From NCBI RefSeq assembly GCF_000935125.1, contig NZ_JRKI01000008.1:62001-126000 (forward strand): a stretch of DNA of 64,000 nucleotides, given 5' to 3'. Position 1 is the first letter of the stretch; every line of letters starts with the position of its first letter. The position numbers and the translations under genes were made by a program. Shown here one piece after another: positions 15,066 through 24,542 of the stretch. Source of the stretch: Streptomyces natalensis ATCC 27448 (lineage in GTDB: Bacteria; Actinomycetota; Actinomycetes; Streptomycetales; Streptomycetaceae). The notes below the pieces were generated by a model. That model saw only the letters and a program-made list of their open reading frames with translations, had not been told where the DNA came from and did not search any database.

Positions 15066-17417
15066 GTGGCCGCGCAGAACGCCACGCACGCACCGGACCA
15101 CGCACCGGACGCCGTCCGCGCCGCCGATTCGGTGCGCGACCGTGAGATCGCCGCCGAGCAGACGCATCTTGATTCCGTCTACCGGCGCCTCGAGGAGAAG
15201 ATCCACGAGGCGGAGTTCCTGATGGACGACGCCGCCAAGCGCGGCCAGGTCGGCACGCCCGGCGCGCTCGCCGAACGCGACGCCCAGGTCTTCCAGGCCG
15301 GCGTCCATCTCCACCGCCTCAACTCCGAGTACGAGGACTTCCTCTTCGGCCGGATCGACATGCTCCTCGGCAAGGACGGCAAGAAGGGCCCGGACGGCGC
15401 CTACACCTCCGTCGAGCCCGCCGAGGGCACCATCGTCGACAACCGCGCCGCCATCGCCGAGACCCTGCACATCGGCCGGCTCGGCGTCCTGGACGCCGAC
15501 TACGCGCCGCTGGTCATCGACTGGCGGGCGCCGGCCGCCGCGCCCTTCTACCGCGCCACCCCCGTCGCCCCCGGCCGGGTCGTCCGCCGCCGCGTCATCC
15601 GCTCCAAGGGCCGCAAGGTCCTGGGCGTCGAGGACGATCTGATGCGCCCGGAGGTCACCGCCACCCTGGACGGCGAGGAACTGCCGGCGGTCGGCGACGG
15701 CGCGCTGATGGCCGCGCTGGGCCGCGCCCGCAGTCACACCATGCGGGACATCGTCGCCTCCATCCAGGCCGAGCAGGACATGGTCATCCGGGCCCCCGCC
15801 GCCTCCGTCACCGAGGTCGAGGGCGGCCCCGGCACCGGCAAGACCGCGGTCGCCCTGCACCGCGCCGCCTACCTCCTCTACCAGGACCGGCGGCGCTACG
15901 CGGGCGGCATCCTGATCGTCTCCCCGACCCCGCTGCTGGTCGCCTACACCGAAGGCGTGCTGCCCTCGCTCGGCGAGGAGGGCCAGGTCGCCATCCGCGC
16001 GCTGGGCTCCCTGGTGGACGGCGCCGAGGCCACCGCCTACGACCCCCCGGCCGTCTCCCGCGTCAAGGGCTCCGCGCGCATGCAGAAGCTGCTGCGCAAG
16101 GCGGCCCGCGGGGCGCTGGAGCTGGGCACGGCCCCGGACCGGCTGCGCGTCGTCGCCTTCGGCGGCCGCCTCGAACTCGACGCGGACGCCCTGCACGGCA
16201 TCCGCCAGTCGGCCCTCGGCGGCACCGCCCCGGTCAACCTGCTGCGCCCGCGCGCCCGTCGGCTGATCCTCGACGCCCTGTGGACGCAGTCCGGCGCCGC
16301 CCGCCGCTACACGGACCCCGAGTTGGCCGCCGAGGTCCGCCAGGGCTTCGACGAAGACATCGCCACCGAGCCGGAGTTCCAGGAGTTCCTCGACGCCTGG
16401 TGGCCCGAGCTCGCTCCGCGCACCGTGCTGGCCGCGATGGCCGACGAGCGGCTGCTGTCCCGCTGGGCCCGCCGCGTCCTCAACCCGCGCGAGGTGCGCC
16501 GGCTGGCCCGCTCCCTCCAGCGGCTGGACGACCGGGGCAACGGCCCGCTGTCGGTGCACGACGTGGCGCTGCTGGACGAACTCCAGCTGATCCTCGGCGC
16601 CCCGATGCGCCCGGTGCGCCCGCGCGAGGCCGATCCGCTGGACCAGCTGACCGGTCTGGAGGAGCTGACGACCTTCGCGGACCGCTCCTCCTCCGGCCGC
16701 GGCCGCCGCGAGCGCCTGGAGGAGGAGCGCACCGATTACGCCCATGTCATCGTCGACGAGGCACAGGACCTGACGCCGATGCAGTGGCGGATGGTGGGCC
16801 GCCGCGGCCGGCACGCCACCTGGACGGTGGTCGGCGATCCGGCGCAGTCCTCCTGGTCCGACCCGGACGAGGCCGCGCTCGCCCGCGACGAGGCGCTGGG
16901 CACCCGCCCGCGCCGCCGCTTCACCCTCACCGTCAACTACCGCAATCCGTCGGAGATCGCCGAACTGGCGGCCAAGGTGCTGGCGCTGGCGATGCCGGGG
17001 ATGCGGTCGCCGGACGCGGTCCGCTCGACGGGCCTGACGCCCCGCTTCGCGGTGACCGCCGCGGACCGCGCGGCCGACGGGGAGCTGGCGCGGGCCACGG
17101 CCGCCGAGGCCGCCCGGCTGCTGGGCGAGGTGGACGGCACGGTCGGCGTCGTGGTGGCCATGAACCGCCGGGAGCAGGCCCGCCGCTGGCTGGCCGGGCT
17201 GGGGGACCGGGTGGTCGCCCTGGGCTCGCTGGAGGCCAAGGGGCTGGAGTACGACGCGACCCTGGTGGTCTCGCCTGCCGAGATCGCCGACGAGTCCCCG
17301 GCCGGGCTGCGGGTGCTCTATGTCGCCCTCACCCGTGCCACGCAGCAGCTGACGGTGCTCTCCACCGGGCGTGACGAACCGGATGCGGCGGGGGTGCCGG
17401 ACCTGCTGCGCGACTGA
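15066..17417 (+). CDS. HelD-type SF1 helicase-like ATPase (RNA polymerase-associated)
   Basis: 783 residues from GTG 15066 (GAAGGGGG upstream). An N-terminal helical/coiled arm (about 20-80: EIAAEQTHLDSVYRRLEEKI) precedes the UvrD-like ATPase. Walker A GGPGTGKT has K259, and other motifs are VIVDEAQDLTPMQW, VVGDPAQSSW, VNYRNPSEIAEL and YVALTRATQQL. This arm-plus-SF1 layout is that of HelD, which removes stalled RNA polymerase from DNA; Streptomyces HelR, a HelD relative, also protects polymerase from rifamycins. I did not see a rifamycin-associated inverted repeat upstream, so I do not assign helR. It stands between the sigma/anti-sigma pair and malic enzyme. Confidence 0.88.
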   Translation: MAAQNATHAPDHAPDAVRAADSVRDREIAAEQTHLDSVYRRLEEKIHEAEFLMDDAAKRGQVGTPGALAERDAQVFQAGVHLHRLNSEYEDFLFGRIDMLLGKDGKKGPDGAYTSVEPAEGTIVDNRAAIAETLHIGRLGVLDADYAPLVIDWRAPAAAPFYRATPVAPGRVVRRRVIRSKGRKVLGVEDDLMRPEVTATLDGEELPAVGDGALMAALGRARSHTMRDIVASIQAEQDMVIRAPAASVTEVEGGPGTGKTAVALHRAAYLLYQDRRRYAGGILIVSPTPLLVAYTEGVLPSLGEEGQVAIRALGSLVDGAEATAYDPPAVSRVKGSARMQKLLRKAARGALELGTAPDRLRVVAFGGRLELDADALHGIRQSALGGTAPVNLLRPRARRLILDALWTQSGAARRYTDPELAAEVRQGFDEDIATEPEFQEFLDAWWPELAPRTVLAAMADERLLSRWARRVLNPREVRRLARSLQRLDDRGNGPLSVHDVALLDELQLILGAPMRPVRPREADPLDQLTGLEELTTFADRSSSGRGRRERLEEERTDYAHVIVDEAQDLTPMQWRMVGRRGRHATWTVVGDPAQSSWSDPDEAALARDEALGTRPRRRFTLTVNYRNPSEIAELAAKVLALAMPGMRSPDAVRSTGLTPRFAVTAADRAADGELARATAAEAARLLGEVDGTVGVVVAMNRREQARRWLAGLGDRVVALGSLEAKGLEYDATLVVSPAEIADESPAGLRVLYVALTRATQQLTVLSTGRDEPDAAGVPDLLRD

Positions 17418-17445
17418 CCGGCCCACCCCGGACCCGTCCGTCCCA

Positions 17446-17462
17446 GGGGTCTGTCCGAGGGG
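17446..17462 (+). repeat. Intergenic CTGTCCGA repeat, copy 1
   Basis: GGGGTCTGTCCGAGGGG. It is one of at least five intergenic copies of G-rich/CTGTCCGA/G-rich in this window (see findings). Confidence 0.6.
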
Positions 17463-17844
17463 TCTTTCCCCCGGTCGCCCGCGACGGGATCCGCTTCCGG
17501 GGAGGGTTTGTTAGCCTGGGTGAGGCACCGGCCCGATCCAAGCCCCCGGGCCCAACCATCGTCGCTGCGAGCGACCACTTGCCGCGAGGCGAGCATGGCG
17601 GGTCGGTGTCATCAAGCAGTCTGCGGGCGTCCCTCCTCCGGGAGGGGCGCCCGCGGTCGTTCGCGGGAGGGGGTTCCGCTCACGGGATCATCTCTCGTAT
17701 GGTGGAAGAGTCTTTCCGAATTTTGTGGCTGGTTACCGTGTACCGGCTGGTAGGTGGGACGATCGGACAACGCGCTCCGGACGCGGACACCCCGGGTCAC
17801 GGAGCCGCAGAGCGAGAAACAAGGGAAAGCAGAGGAAGTCGGCC
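17463..17844. other. Long leader region before malic enzyme gene
   Basis: No credible gene. It holds a very stable hairpin at 17625-17656 (listed separately) and, downstream of it, a less GC-rich stretch (17690-17760, containing GAATTTTGTGG) that is the most likely promoter area. Any reading frames here lack codon bias and a ribosome-binding site. Confidence 0.5.
17625..17656 (+). terminator. Strong hairpin between HelD-like gene and malic enzyme gene
   Basis: A 14-bp stem with one G-T pair (17625-17638 with 17643-17656) around a TCCG loop. No T tail. It lies 208 bases after the helicase stop and 188 bases before the next start, so it may end read-through or form part of the leader. Confidence 0.6.
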
Positions 17845-19278
17845 ATGGCAACGGCGCCTAGCGTCTCGTATTCGATGACGGTGCGACTGGAAGTTCCCGC
17901 GAGCGGCACCGCCGTCAGCCAGCTCACCACGGCCGTGGAGTCCTCCGGCGGGTCGGTCACCGGCCTCGATGTGACCGCATCCGGCCACGAAAAACTCCGG
18001 ATCGACGTCACCATCGCCGCCACGTCCACCGCGCACGCCGACGAGATCGTCGGCAAGCTGCGCGAGATCGACGGCGTCTCGCTGGGCAAGGTCTCCGACC
18101 GTACGTTCCTGATGCACCTCGGCGGCAAGATCGAGATGACGTCGAAGCACCCCATCCGCAGCCGTGACGACCTGTCGATGATCTACACCCCCGGCGTGGC
18201 CCGGGTCTGCCAGGCGATCGCCGACAACCCCGAGGACGCCCGCCGCCTGACGATCAAGCGCAACAGCGTCGCGGTCGTCACCGACGGCTCCGCCGTCCTG
18301 GGCCTGGGCAACATCGGCCCCAAGGCCGCGCTGCCCGTCATGGAGGGCAAGGCGGCCCTCTTCAAGCGCTTCGCCGGCATCGACGCCTGGCCGCTGTGCC
18401 TGGACACCCAGGACACCGACGCGATCGTCGAGATCGTCAAGGCCATCGCCCCCGGCTTCGCCGGCATCAACCTCGAGGACATCTCCGCGCCCCGCTGCTT
18501 CGAGATCGAGGCCCGGCTGCGCGAGGCCCTGGACATCCCCGTCTTCCACGACGACCAGCACGGCACCGCCATCGTCGTCCTGGCCGCGCTCACCAACGCG
18601 CTGCGCGTCGTCGGCAAGAAGATCGAGGACGTACGGGTCGTGATGTCCGGCGCCGGCGCCGCGGGCACCGCCATCCTCAAGCTGCTGATCGCCGCCGGCG
18701 TCCAGCACGCCGTCGTCGCCGACATCCACGGTGTGGTCCACGCCGGCCGCGCGGACCTGGTCGACGCCGACCCGGATTCGCCGCTGCGCTGGATCGCCGA
18801 CAACACCAACCCCGAGGGCGTCACGGGCACCCTCAAGGAGGCCGTCGTCGGCGCGGACGTCTTCATCGGCGTCTCGGCCCCCGACGTCCTCGACGGCGAC
18901 GACGTGGCGAAGATGGCCGAGGGCGCGATCGTGTTCGCACTCGCCAACCCCGACCCGGAGGTCGACCCGGCCCTCGCCCGGCAGACCGCCGCCGTCGTGG
19001 CCACCGGCCGCTCCGACTTCCCCAACCAGATCAACAACGTGCTGGTCTTCCCCGGTGTCTTCCGCGGCCTGCTCGACGCGCAGTCCCGCACGGTCAACAC
19101 CGACATGATGCTGGCCGCGGCCGGCGCGCTCGCCGATGTCGTCCTGGACGACGAGCTGAACGCGAACTACATCATCCCCAGCGTCTTCAACGACAAGGTC
19201 GCGGGCGCGGTGGCCGGTGCGGTGCGGGACGCGGCGCGGGCCGCCGCCCCCGATGTGACGGCCGACACGGCCCTGTGA
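17845..19278 (+). CDS. Malic enzyme (malate oxidoreductase, decarboxylating) with N-terminal ACT-like domain
   Basis: 477 residues. Residues 1-80 (SYSMTVRLEVPASGTAVSQL...) look like an ACT regulatory domain. The catalytic part begins near 85 with the malic-enzyme signature segments IRSRDDLSMIYTPGVARVC and TDGSAVLGLGNIGP, the metal-site DISAPRCFEIE and DDQHGTA, and a Rossmann NAD(P) site (VVMSGAGAAGTAIL). It converts malate to pyruvate and CO2 with reduction of NAD(P), feeding pyruvate, NADPH and acetyl-CoA supply. ATG 17845 has AGAGGAAG upstream. Position next to hup matches other Streptomyces. Confidence 0.95.
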   Translation: MATAPSVSYSMTVRLEVPASGTAVSQLTTAVESSGGSVTGLDVTASGHEKLRIDVTIAATSTAHADEIVGKLREIDGVSLGKVSDRTFLMHLGGKIEMTSKHPIRSRDDLSMIYTPGVARVCQAIADNPEDARRLTIKRNSVAVVTDGSAVLGLGNIGPKAALPVMEGKAALFKRFAGIDAWPLCLDTQDTDAIVEIVKAIAPGFAGINLEDISAPRCFEIEARLREALDIPVFHDDQHGTAIVVLAALTNALRVVGKKIEDVRVVMSGAGAAGTAILKLLIAAGVQHAVVADIHGVVHAGRADLVDADPDSPLRWIADNTNPEGVTGTLKEAVVGADVFIGVSAPDVLDGDDVAKMAEGAIVFALANPDPEVDPALARQTAAVVATGRSDFPNQINNVLVFPGVFRGLLDAQSRTVNTDMMLAAAGALADVVLDDELNANYIIPSVFNDKVAGAVAGAVRDAARAAAPDVTADTAL

Positions 19279-19643
19279 GCGCCGGGCCGGTGTGACAGCC
19301 GCCACGGGCCCCATAGCACGGCGCGTCGCGGGTCACGCCCCCCGTAAGGCCCCCATAGGCTGGCGGTCAGCAAACGACCGCCGCCCTGTGGGGCCGGCCC
19401 GGAGCGGCGTGCTACGGAACGTCACCACGGTGTACCCGTGGGGCTTTCGCGTGACTCTCCAGGGTTCCGGATTGGCTTTAGTCCCGCAGGTAGGGGCAGG
19501 ATGCGTCATCGGGCGCGAGGGTCTGGCAGCAGACCCGGGTCCGGGGACTGTCCGAGGGCCCTGGCAGCATCGGCTTCGCTGTGCCCGATAGCGGCTCCGC
19601 CGCGTGGCACGCCCATTGGCAAGAAGAACACGGGAGTACAAAC
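19279..19643. other. Intergenic region upstream of hup
   Basis: No gene seen. It contains a CTGTCCGA repeat copy (19543-19558) and a 7-bp GGGTCTG/CAGACCC tetraloop hairpin (19519-19536). TTGGCTTTAG near 19472 is a possible promoter part. Confidence 0.5.
19543..19558 (+). repeat. Intergenic CTGTCCGA repeat, copy 2
   Basis: GGGGACTGTCCGAGGG, in the hup leader. Confidence 0.55.
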
Positions 19644-19925
19644 ATGAACCGCAGTGAGCTGGTGGCCGCTCTGGCCGATCGCGCCGAGGTGACCCGCAAG
19701 GACGCCGACGCCGTTCTGGCCGCCCTCGCCGAGGTGACCGGCGAGATCGTCGCCAAGGGCGACGAGAAGGTCACCATCCCCGGCTTCCTCACCTTTGAGC
19801 GCACCCACCGTGCCGCTCGCACCGCTCGCAACCCGCAGACCGGCGACCCGATCCAGATCCCGGCCGGTTACAGCGTCAAGGTCTCCGCGGGCTCCAAGCT
19901 CAAGGAAGCCGCGAAGGGCAAGTAG
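19644..19925 (+). CDS. hup: HU-type nucleoid protein
   Basis: 93 residues: MNRSELVAALADRAEVTRKD, then the GFLTFERTHRAARTARNPQTG arm motif that wraps DNA, and a short basic end. It is the standard short HU without the Lys/Ala-rich tail of the second Streptomyces HU (HupS). It binds and bends DNA throughout the nucleoid. GGGAG is eight bases before ATG 19644; a clear terminator follows. Confidence 0.97.
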   Translation: MNRSELVAALADRAEVTRKDADAVLAALAEVTGEIVAKGDEKVTIPGFLTFERTHRAARTARNPQTGDPIQIPAGYSVKVSAGSKLKEAAKGK

Positions 19926-19944
19926 GCCCCTCAGCACGGCCTGA

Positions 19945-19990
19945 AGCCGACAAGGGCGGTCATCCCCCTGGGGTGGCCGCCCTTTCGGCT
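19945..19990 (+). terminator. Terminator of hup
   Basis: AAGGGCGG (19952-19959) pairs with CCGCCCTT (19977-19984), with an inner CCCC/GGGG stem and an outer AGCCG/CGGCT stem (19945-19949 with 19986-19990). Confidence 0.85.
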
Positions 19991-20157
19991 GCGTAATCGT
20001 TGTCATGGGCGCGCAGAGAGGGACGGCCGACAGGAGCGCCCGGCAGGCGGACAGGCGCGTTTGACGGGCCGACGGGTGGCGCCTGACGGGGCGACGGGCG
20101 GGCGCGTGACGGGCGGCGGGCCGTCAGGCCGGGGCGGCGGCGCGCTCGGTGGCGGTT

Positions 20158-20874
20158 CTACGGCCCCTGCGGCCCCTTCTGCGGCGTCGGCTCAGGCGAC
20201 CTGGGCAAAGGGAAGTCCGCCAGGTCAACGTCCTCCAGAGAGGCGACCACGGCCGTCCGGGGGCCGGGCGCGATACCCGGCACGGTCGGTACGGCCAGCA
20301 GCCGGCAGCCCGCGGCCAGCGCGGCGGCCGCGCCGGTGGGCGTGTCCTCGACGGCGAGACAGTCCGCCGGATCGACGCCGAGGCGGGCGGCCGCGGCCAG
20401 ATACGGGTCCGGGTGCGGTTTGCCGCGCGGCGCCTCGCCCGACGTCACCGACAGCGCGAAACGGTGCGCGCCCAGGGTGCGCAGCACCAGGTCGGCCACA
20501 TGCCGCTCGGAGGCGGTGACCAGCGCGGCCGGTATCCCCAGAGCCCGCGCCCGGTCCAGCAGCCGCAGCGCGCCCGGCTGGACGGTGACCCCGGCCGCGA
20601 CCCGGGCGGTGAAGTCCCGGTCCAGCCGCTCGGCGATCCGACCGGCCGCCAGGCCGATCCCGTGCTCGCGCACCAGCCGCTGTGCGGCATCGTCCACCGG
20701 CGCCCCGGCGAACTCCGCCAGCACCTCGTCCGTCACCGCCCGCCCCTGCTCCCGCAGCAACCCGGCCACCGTCGCCAGCCACTGGTGCTCGGTGTCGACG
20801 AGGGTCCCGTCCATGTCGCACAGCAGCGCGGCGGGCAGCGCGGGAACGGGGGAGGGGGCGGCGGAAGGGGGCAT
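20158..20874 (-). CDS. HAD superfamily phosphatase/phosphomutase-like hydrolase
   Basis: About 238 residues. HAD motif I is DMDGTLVDTEHQW (nucleophile Asp of DxDGT), motif II is VTASE, motif III region GKPHPDPY and motif IV VEDTPTGAAAALAAG. The cap insertion after motif I is that of the beta-phosphoglucomutase/phosphoglycolate phosphatase subclass. The substrate cannot be told. Start is uncertain: ATG 20874 puts motif I at the expected distance, while an in-frame GTG at 20937 would add a Pro-rich stretch; neither has a good ribosome-binding site. It is downstream of murA on the same strand, separated by a hairpin. Confidence 0.82.
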   Translation of the reverse strand: MPPSAAPSPVPALPAALLCDMDGTLVDTEHQWLATVAGLLREQGRAVTDEVLAEFAGAPVDDAAQRLVREHGIGLAAGRIAERLDRDFTARVAAGVTVQPGALRLLDRARALGIPAALVTASERHVADLVLRTLGAHRFALSVTSGEAPRGKPHPDPYLAAAARLGVDPADCLAVEDTPTGAAAALAAGCRLLAVPTVPGIAPGPRTAVVASLEDVDLADFPLPRSPEPTPQKGPQGP

Positions 20875-21124
20875 GGCGGGCTCGCAGTCCGGAGGGGGCG
20901 GGGGCGTGTCAGCGGGCACGGGGCGGGCGCGTCCCACGGGGGAGGCCGCACCGGCGAGTTGACGGCGCGTCAGTGTACGGGTCGGCCTTCAGCCGACGGG
21001 GCCGGGTGCCGGCGGCTGCCGCGTCGCACGTGCAACTCCCGGTGCGACACCGCGCGCCACCGAACGCACGGCGCGCGCCGAGGAGTTGCCGGTGCCGACG
21101 GCGGAACGGCCCCCTGAACGCCGC

Positions 21125-21157
21125 GAGGGCGGCCACCCGGTCCCGGGGGCCGCCCTC
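21125..21157 (-). terminator. Terminator of murA
   Basis: A perfect 10-bp stem (21125-21134 with 21148-21157) 26 bases beyond the murA stop on this strand. No T run. Confidence 0.6.
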
Positions 21158-21182
21158 ACGCTGCGCGGGCAGGGGCGCGGGC

Positions 21183-22529
21183 TCAGTGCCGCGGCGCCCC
21201 GTTGGGCAGCTCGACATGGCCGCCCAGCTCGACGAGCTTCTCCATGAAGTTCTCGTAGCCGCGGTTGATCAGGTCGATGCCGTGGACGCGGGACGTGCCC
21301 TGGGCCGCCAGCGCCGCGATCAGGTACGAGAAGCCGCCGCGCAGGTCGGGGATGACCAGGTCGGAGCCCTGGAGCTTGGTCGGGCCGCTGACGACCGCGG
21401 AGTGCAGGAAGTTGCGCTGGCCGAAGCGGCACGCGGAGCCGCCCAGGCATTCGCGGTAGAGCTGGATGTGCGCGCCCATCTGGTTGAGCGCCTCGGTGAA
21501 GCCCAGCCGGGACTCGTAGACCGTCTCGTGGACGATGGACAGGCCCGACGCCTGGGTCAGGGCGACGACCAGCGGCTGCTGCCAGTCGGTCTGGAAACCG
21601 GGGTGGACGTCGGTCTCCAGGGCGATGGCGTTGAGCGAGCCACCCGGGTGCCAGAAGCGGATGCCCTCGTCGTCGATCTCGAAGGCGCCGCCGACCCTGC
21701 GGAAGGTGTTCAGGAACGTCATCATGGAGCGCTGCTGCGCGCCGCGGACGTAGATGTTGCCCTCGGTGGCCAGTGCCGCGCTCGCCCAGGAGGCGGCCTC
21801 CAGGCGGTCCGGGAGGGCCCGGTGGGTGTAGCCGTTGAGCTTGTCGACACCGGTGATCCGGATCGTCCGGTCGGTGTCCATGGAGATGATCGCGCCCATC
21901 TTCTGGAGCACGCAGATCAGGTCCTCGATCTCCGGCTCCACGGCGGCGTTCGACAGCTCGGTGACACCCTCGGCCAGGACGGCCGTCAGCAGCACCTGCT
22001 CGGTCGAGCCGACCGACGGGTACGGCAGCCGGATCTTGGTGCCGCGCAGCCGCTGCGGGGCCTCCAGGTACTGCCCGTCGGCACGCTTTTCGATCTTCGC
22101 GCCGAACTGGCGCAGCACATCGAAGTGGAAGTCCACCGGACGGCCGCCGATGTCGCAGCCGCCCAGGCCCGGGATGAAGGCGTGGCCGAGGCGGTGCAGC
22201 AGCGGGCCGCAGAACAGGATCGGGATCCGCGAGGAACCGGCGTGTGCGTCGATGTCGGCGACATTGGCGCTCTCCACCCGCGACGGGTCCATGACCAGCT
22301 CGCCGGGCTCGTCACCGGGGCGGACCGTGACGCCGTGCAGCTGGAGCAGCCCGCGGACCACGCGTACGTCGCGGATGTCGGGCACATTGCGCAGCCGGCT
22401 CGGGCCGCTGCCCAGGAGGGCGGCGACCATGGCCTTCGGTACGAGGTTCTTCGCACCGCGGACCCGGATCTCGCCCTCGAGCGGGGTGCCGCCGTGGACA
22501 AGCAGTACGTCGTCAGTAGAGACGGTCAT
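21183..22529 (-). CDS. murA: UDP-N-acetylglucosamine 1-carboxyvinyltransferase MurA
   Basis: 448 residues. It catalyses the first committed step of peptidoglycan synthesis, transfer of enolpyruvate from PEP to UDP-GlcNAc, in the cytoplasm. The active-site Cys (C125) is in GLGGCDIGGRPVDFH, so the fosfomycin-reactive cysteine is present. Other EPSP-synthase-like segments are RVRGAKNLVPKAMVAALL and DLRGGFSYLIAALAAQG. Start at ATG 22529 gives the usual length. Divergent from the YqgE-like gene at 22905. Confidence 0.96.
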   Translation of the reverse strand: MTVSTDDVLLVHGGTPLEGEIRVRGAKNLVPKAMVAALLGSGPSRLRNVPDIRDVRVVRGLLQLHGVTVRPGDEPGELVMDPSRVESANVADIDAHAGSSRIPILFCGPLLHRLGHAFIPGLGGCDIGGRPVDFHFDVLRQFGAKIEKRADGQYLEAPQRLRGTKIRLPYPSVGSTEQVLLTAVLAEGVTELSNAAVEPEIEDLICVLQKMGAIISMDTDRTIRITGVDKLNGYTHRALPDRLEAASWASAALATEGNIYVRGAQQRSMMTFLNTFRRVGGAFEIDDEGIRFWHPGGSLNAIALETDVHPGFQTDWQQPLVVALTQASGLSIVHETVYESRLGFTEALNQMGAHIQLYRECLGGSACRFGQRNFLHSAVVSGPTKLQGSDLVIPDLRGGFSYLIAALAAQGTSRVHGIDLINRGYENFMEKLVELGGHVELPNGAPRH

Positions 22530-22904
22530 GGATCTCGCGTTCCTGGAGACGGGCAGGGGCCAAGCTGAAATGGTAAGGGCGTCGGAAGGGCGCTCCGTAG
22601 GGTTGTGCAGGCTTCCGTCATGTAATGGCTTTGTCACAGCACCCTCCGCTACGAGGCGCCTTTGATCTGTAATCGCCGTTTGCCGGGGAATATGCCGAAT
22701 GTCGGGAATCGGCCGTGTGCTTTTCGTCTCGAAGGTCTCTCCTGCCCGACCTGCTCTCGTCCCATTCCCGCCCTCCTTTCTTGTCGCGTTCTTGGCTCGT
22801 TCTGGTCCCGTGCGCCGGTGCTGCCGCCGTACGCCCTGCCCTGCTCTTGCACGGTTCGGACCGTTGACTCCCCCCTCCGGCCCGAAGTGCGGGATCATGT
22901 GGCC
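22530..22904. other. Divergent murA/yqgE intergenic region
   Basis: 375 bases with no gene. From about 22735 to 22810 the plus strand is strongly pyrimidine-biased (CT-rich). Promoters for both divergent genes must lie here, but I cannot assign hexamers with confidence. Confidence 0.5.
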
Positions 22905-23549
22905 ATGACCGAGGTGTCCTCGCTCACAGGGCGGCTGCTCGTTGCCACACCCGCGCTCGCCGACCCCAACTTCGACCGCGCGGTGGTGCTGCTCCTCGAC
23001 CACGACGAGGAGGGCTCCCTCGGCGTGGTCCTCAACCGCCCCACGCCGGTCGGCGTGGCCGACATCCTGGCGCCCTGGGCCGCGCTCGCCGGTGAGCCGG
23101 GGGTCGTCTTCCAGGGCGGGCCGGTGTCGCTGGACTCGGCGCTCGGGGTCGCGGTGGTGCCCGGGGGCGGCGGCGAGGGCGTCGTGCTGTCCGGGCCGGG
23201 CGCCGAAGCAGCGGCCGAGGGCGCGGCGGATTCGGACCAGGCGTCGCCCGGCGACGAGCCGCTGGGCTGGCGGCGGGTGCACGGCGCGATCGGCCTGGTC
23301 GATCTGGAGGCCCCGCCGGAGCTGCTCGCGGCGGTGCTCGGCAGCCTGCGGATCTTCGCCGGGTATGCGGGGTGGGGCCCCGGCCAGCTGGAGGACGAGC
23401 TGGTCGAGGGCGCCTGGTACGTCGTCGAGTCCGAACCGGGCGATGTCTCCTCACCCGATCCGGAGCAGCTGTGGCGCGCGGTGCTGCGGCGCCAGCGCAA
23501 TGAACTGGCGATGGTCGCCACCTATCCGGACGATCCCTCGCTGAACTGA
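22905..23549 (+). CDS. YqgE/AlgH family (DUF179) protein
   Basis: 214 residues. Begins MTEVSSLTGRLLVATPALAD, followed by FDRAVVLLLDHDEEGSLGVVLNRPT, the family hallmark, and later FAGYAGWGPGQLEDEL and WYVVE. An acidic/Ala-rich insertion (about 95-120) is specific to this lineage. The role is not settled; the family is widespread and often close to housekeeping genes. An ATG at 22896 in frame would add MWP; 22905 is preferred because it matches relatives. Confidence 0.9.
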   Translation: MTEVSSLTGRLLVATPALADPNFDRAVVLLLDHDEEGSLGVVLNRPTPVGVADILAPWAALAGEPGVVFQGGPVSLDSALGVAVVPGGGGEGVVLSGPGAEAAAEGAADSDQASPGDEPLGWRRVHGAIGLVDLEAPPELLAAVLGSLRIFAGYAGWGPGQLEDELVEGAWYVVESEPGDVSSPDPEQLWRAVLRRQRNELAMVATYPDDPSLN

Positions 23550-23804
23550 CCCGGGCGGCCCCGGCCTGGGCGGGCCGGACGGACCGACGGACCCCGGCGG
23601 ACCGGCCCGGCGGGCGGCCCGGACATGCCCAGCCGGTGCCCGCCCCTCCCGCTCATACCGCGCTGACCTGCGGATTCCTTTCCCGGCCGCGTTGTTACGG
23701 GTTCGTCATGGGGAATTGTCAGACCCCGTCGCTATGGTTCGGAAATGCAGGGGACGATGCGCGGGCGCGAGGCGCCGCCGCGCGGAGAAGAACGGGGGAG
23801 TGCC

Positions 23805-24485
23805 ATGCACAGGCCGAGCGTGCCCGAGGATCTGGATCATCCGCGGCGGGTGTGGGCGCGCGCCGCGACGCTGGCGGTGGTCGCCGCGGCCATGGACGAC
23901 TGGGACGACTTCTCCTGGGGACCGCAAGGGCTGGAGTGCTGGAACGGCGGCGGCTCCTACTGGTGGCGGCTGAAGCTGTACGACGACGGCCGTGCGCTGC
24001 TGTGCGGCCAGGACTCCGACGGCAGCTACACGCACGACGGAAACCGGCAGATCGACTTCCTGGCCGGCGGCCCCGAGTGGCTGCCCTGGGACCGGATGCG
24101 CGACGACGCCCAGGGCAATCTCTTCGGCTTCGTCTACTGGTGGCAGGACGGCGCCTGGGCCCGCGCGCCCTATCCGGAGTCGATGGGCGACGACGGTCTG
24201 GCCATGGCCCTGAGCTGGGCGGGCAGGGGTGAGGACGCGGTCGACCGGATCGTCGAGGACCTGGTGGCGGTCACCGAGACGGAGGTCGATCCCGCGGCGG
24301 CGGTGCGCGCGTTCATAGCGGCCGCCGAGGCCCGTACGGTCGGCGAGGCCGGTGTCACCGCGCTGCTGGGCGCGGTCTGCGACCGGGATTCGTGGTACGA
24401 GGTCCGCCCGGAGGCCGCGCTGGCGTTCGCGGTGAAGCTCGGCCTGACGGCCGAGGACCGCGGCGGGGTGCCGGTGGCGTCGTAG
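23805..24485 (+). CDS. Conserved hypothetical protein (Trp-rich)
   Basis: 226 residues, soluble, with no signal peptide or membrane segment. The first half is rich in Trp and aromatic residues (DDWDDFSWGPQGLECWNGGG, YWWRLKLYDDG), suggesting a beta-rich fold. The second half is Ala-rich and helical. I do not recognise the family; similar proteins are, to my memory, restricted to Streptomyces relatives. GGGGGAGTGCC precedes ATG 23805. A single gene flanked by intergenic repeats. Confidence 0.75.
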   Translation: MHRPSVPEDLDHPRRVWARAATLAVVAAAMDDWDDFSWGPQGLECWNGGGSYWWRLKLYDDGRALLCGQDSDGSYTHDGNRQIDFLAGGPEWLPWDRMRDDAQGNLFGFVYWWQDGAWARAPYPESMGDDGLAMALSWAGRGEDAVDRIVEDLVAVTETEVDPAAAVRAFIAAAEARTVGEAGVTALLGAVCDRDSWYEVRPEAALAFAVKLGLTAEDRGGVPVAS

Positions 24486-24502
24486 AGCCTGTGGCGCCTT
24501 AA

Positions 24503-24542
24503 GGGCCTGTCCGACGGGCCGACCTAAGGTCTGTCCGATGGG
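24503..24542 (+). repeat. Intergenic CTGTCCGA repeat, copies 3 and 4
   Basis: GGGCCTGTCCGACGGG (24503-24517 core) and GGTCTGTCCGATGGG (24528-24542) are direct repeats 24 bases apart. The second overlaps the 3' end of the convergent LysR gene. Confidence 0.65.

Noticed and set aside
14958..17426. Minus-strand open frame of about 820 codons opposite the HelD-type gene
   Set aside because: Same shadow effect; the plus strand has complete helicase motifs.
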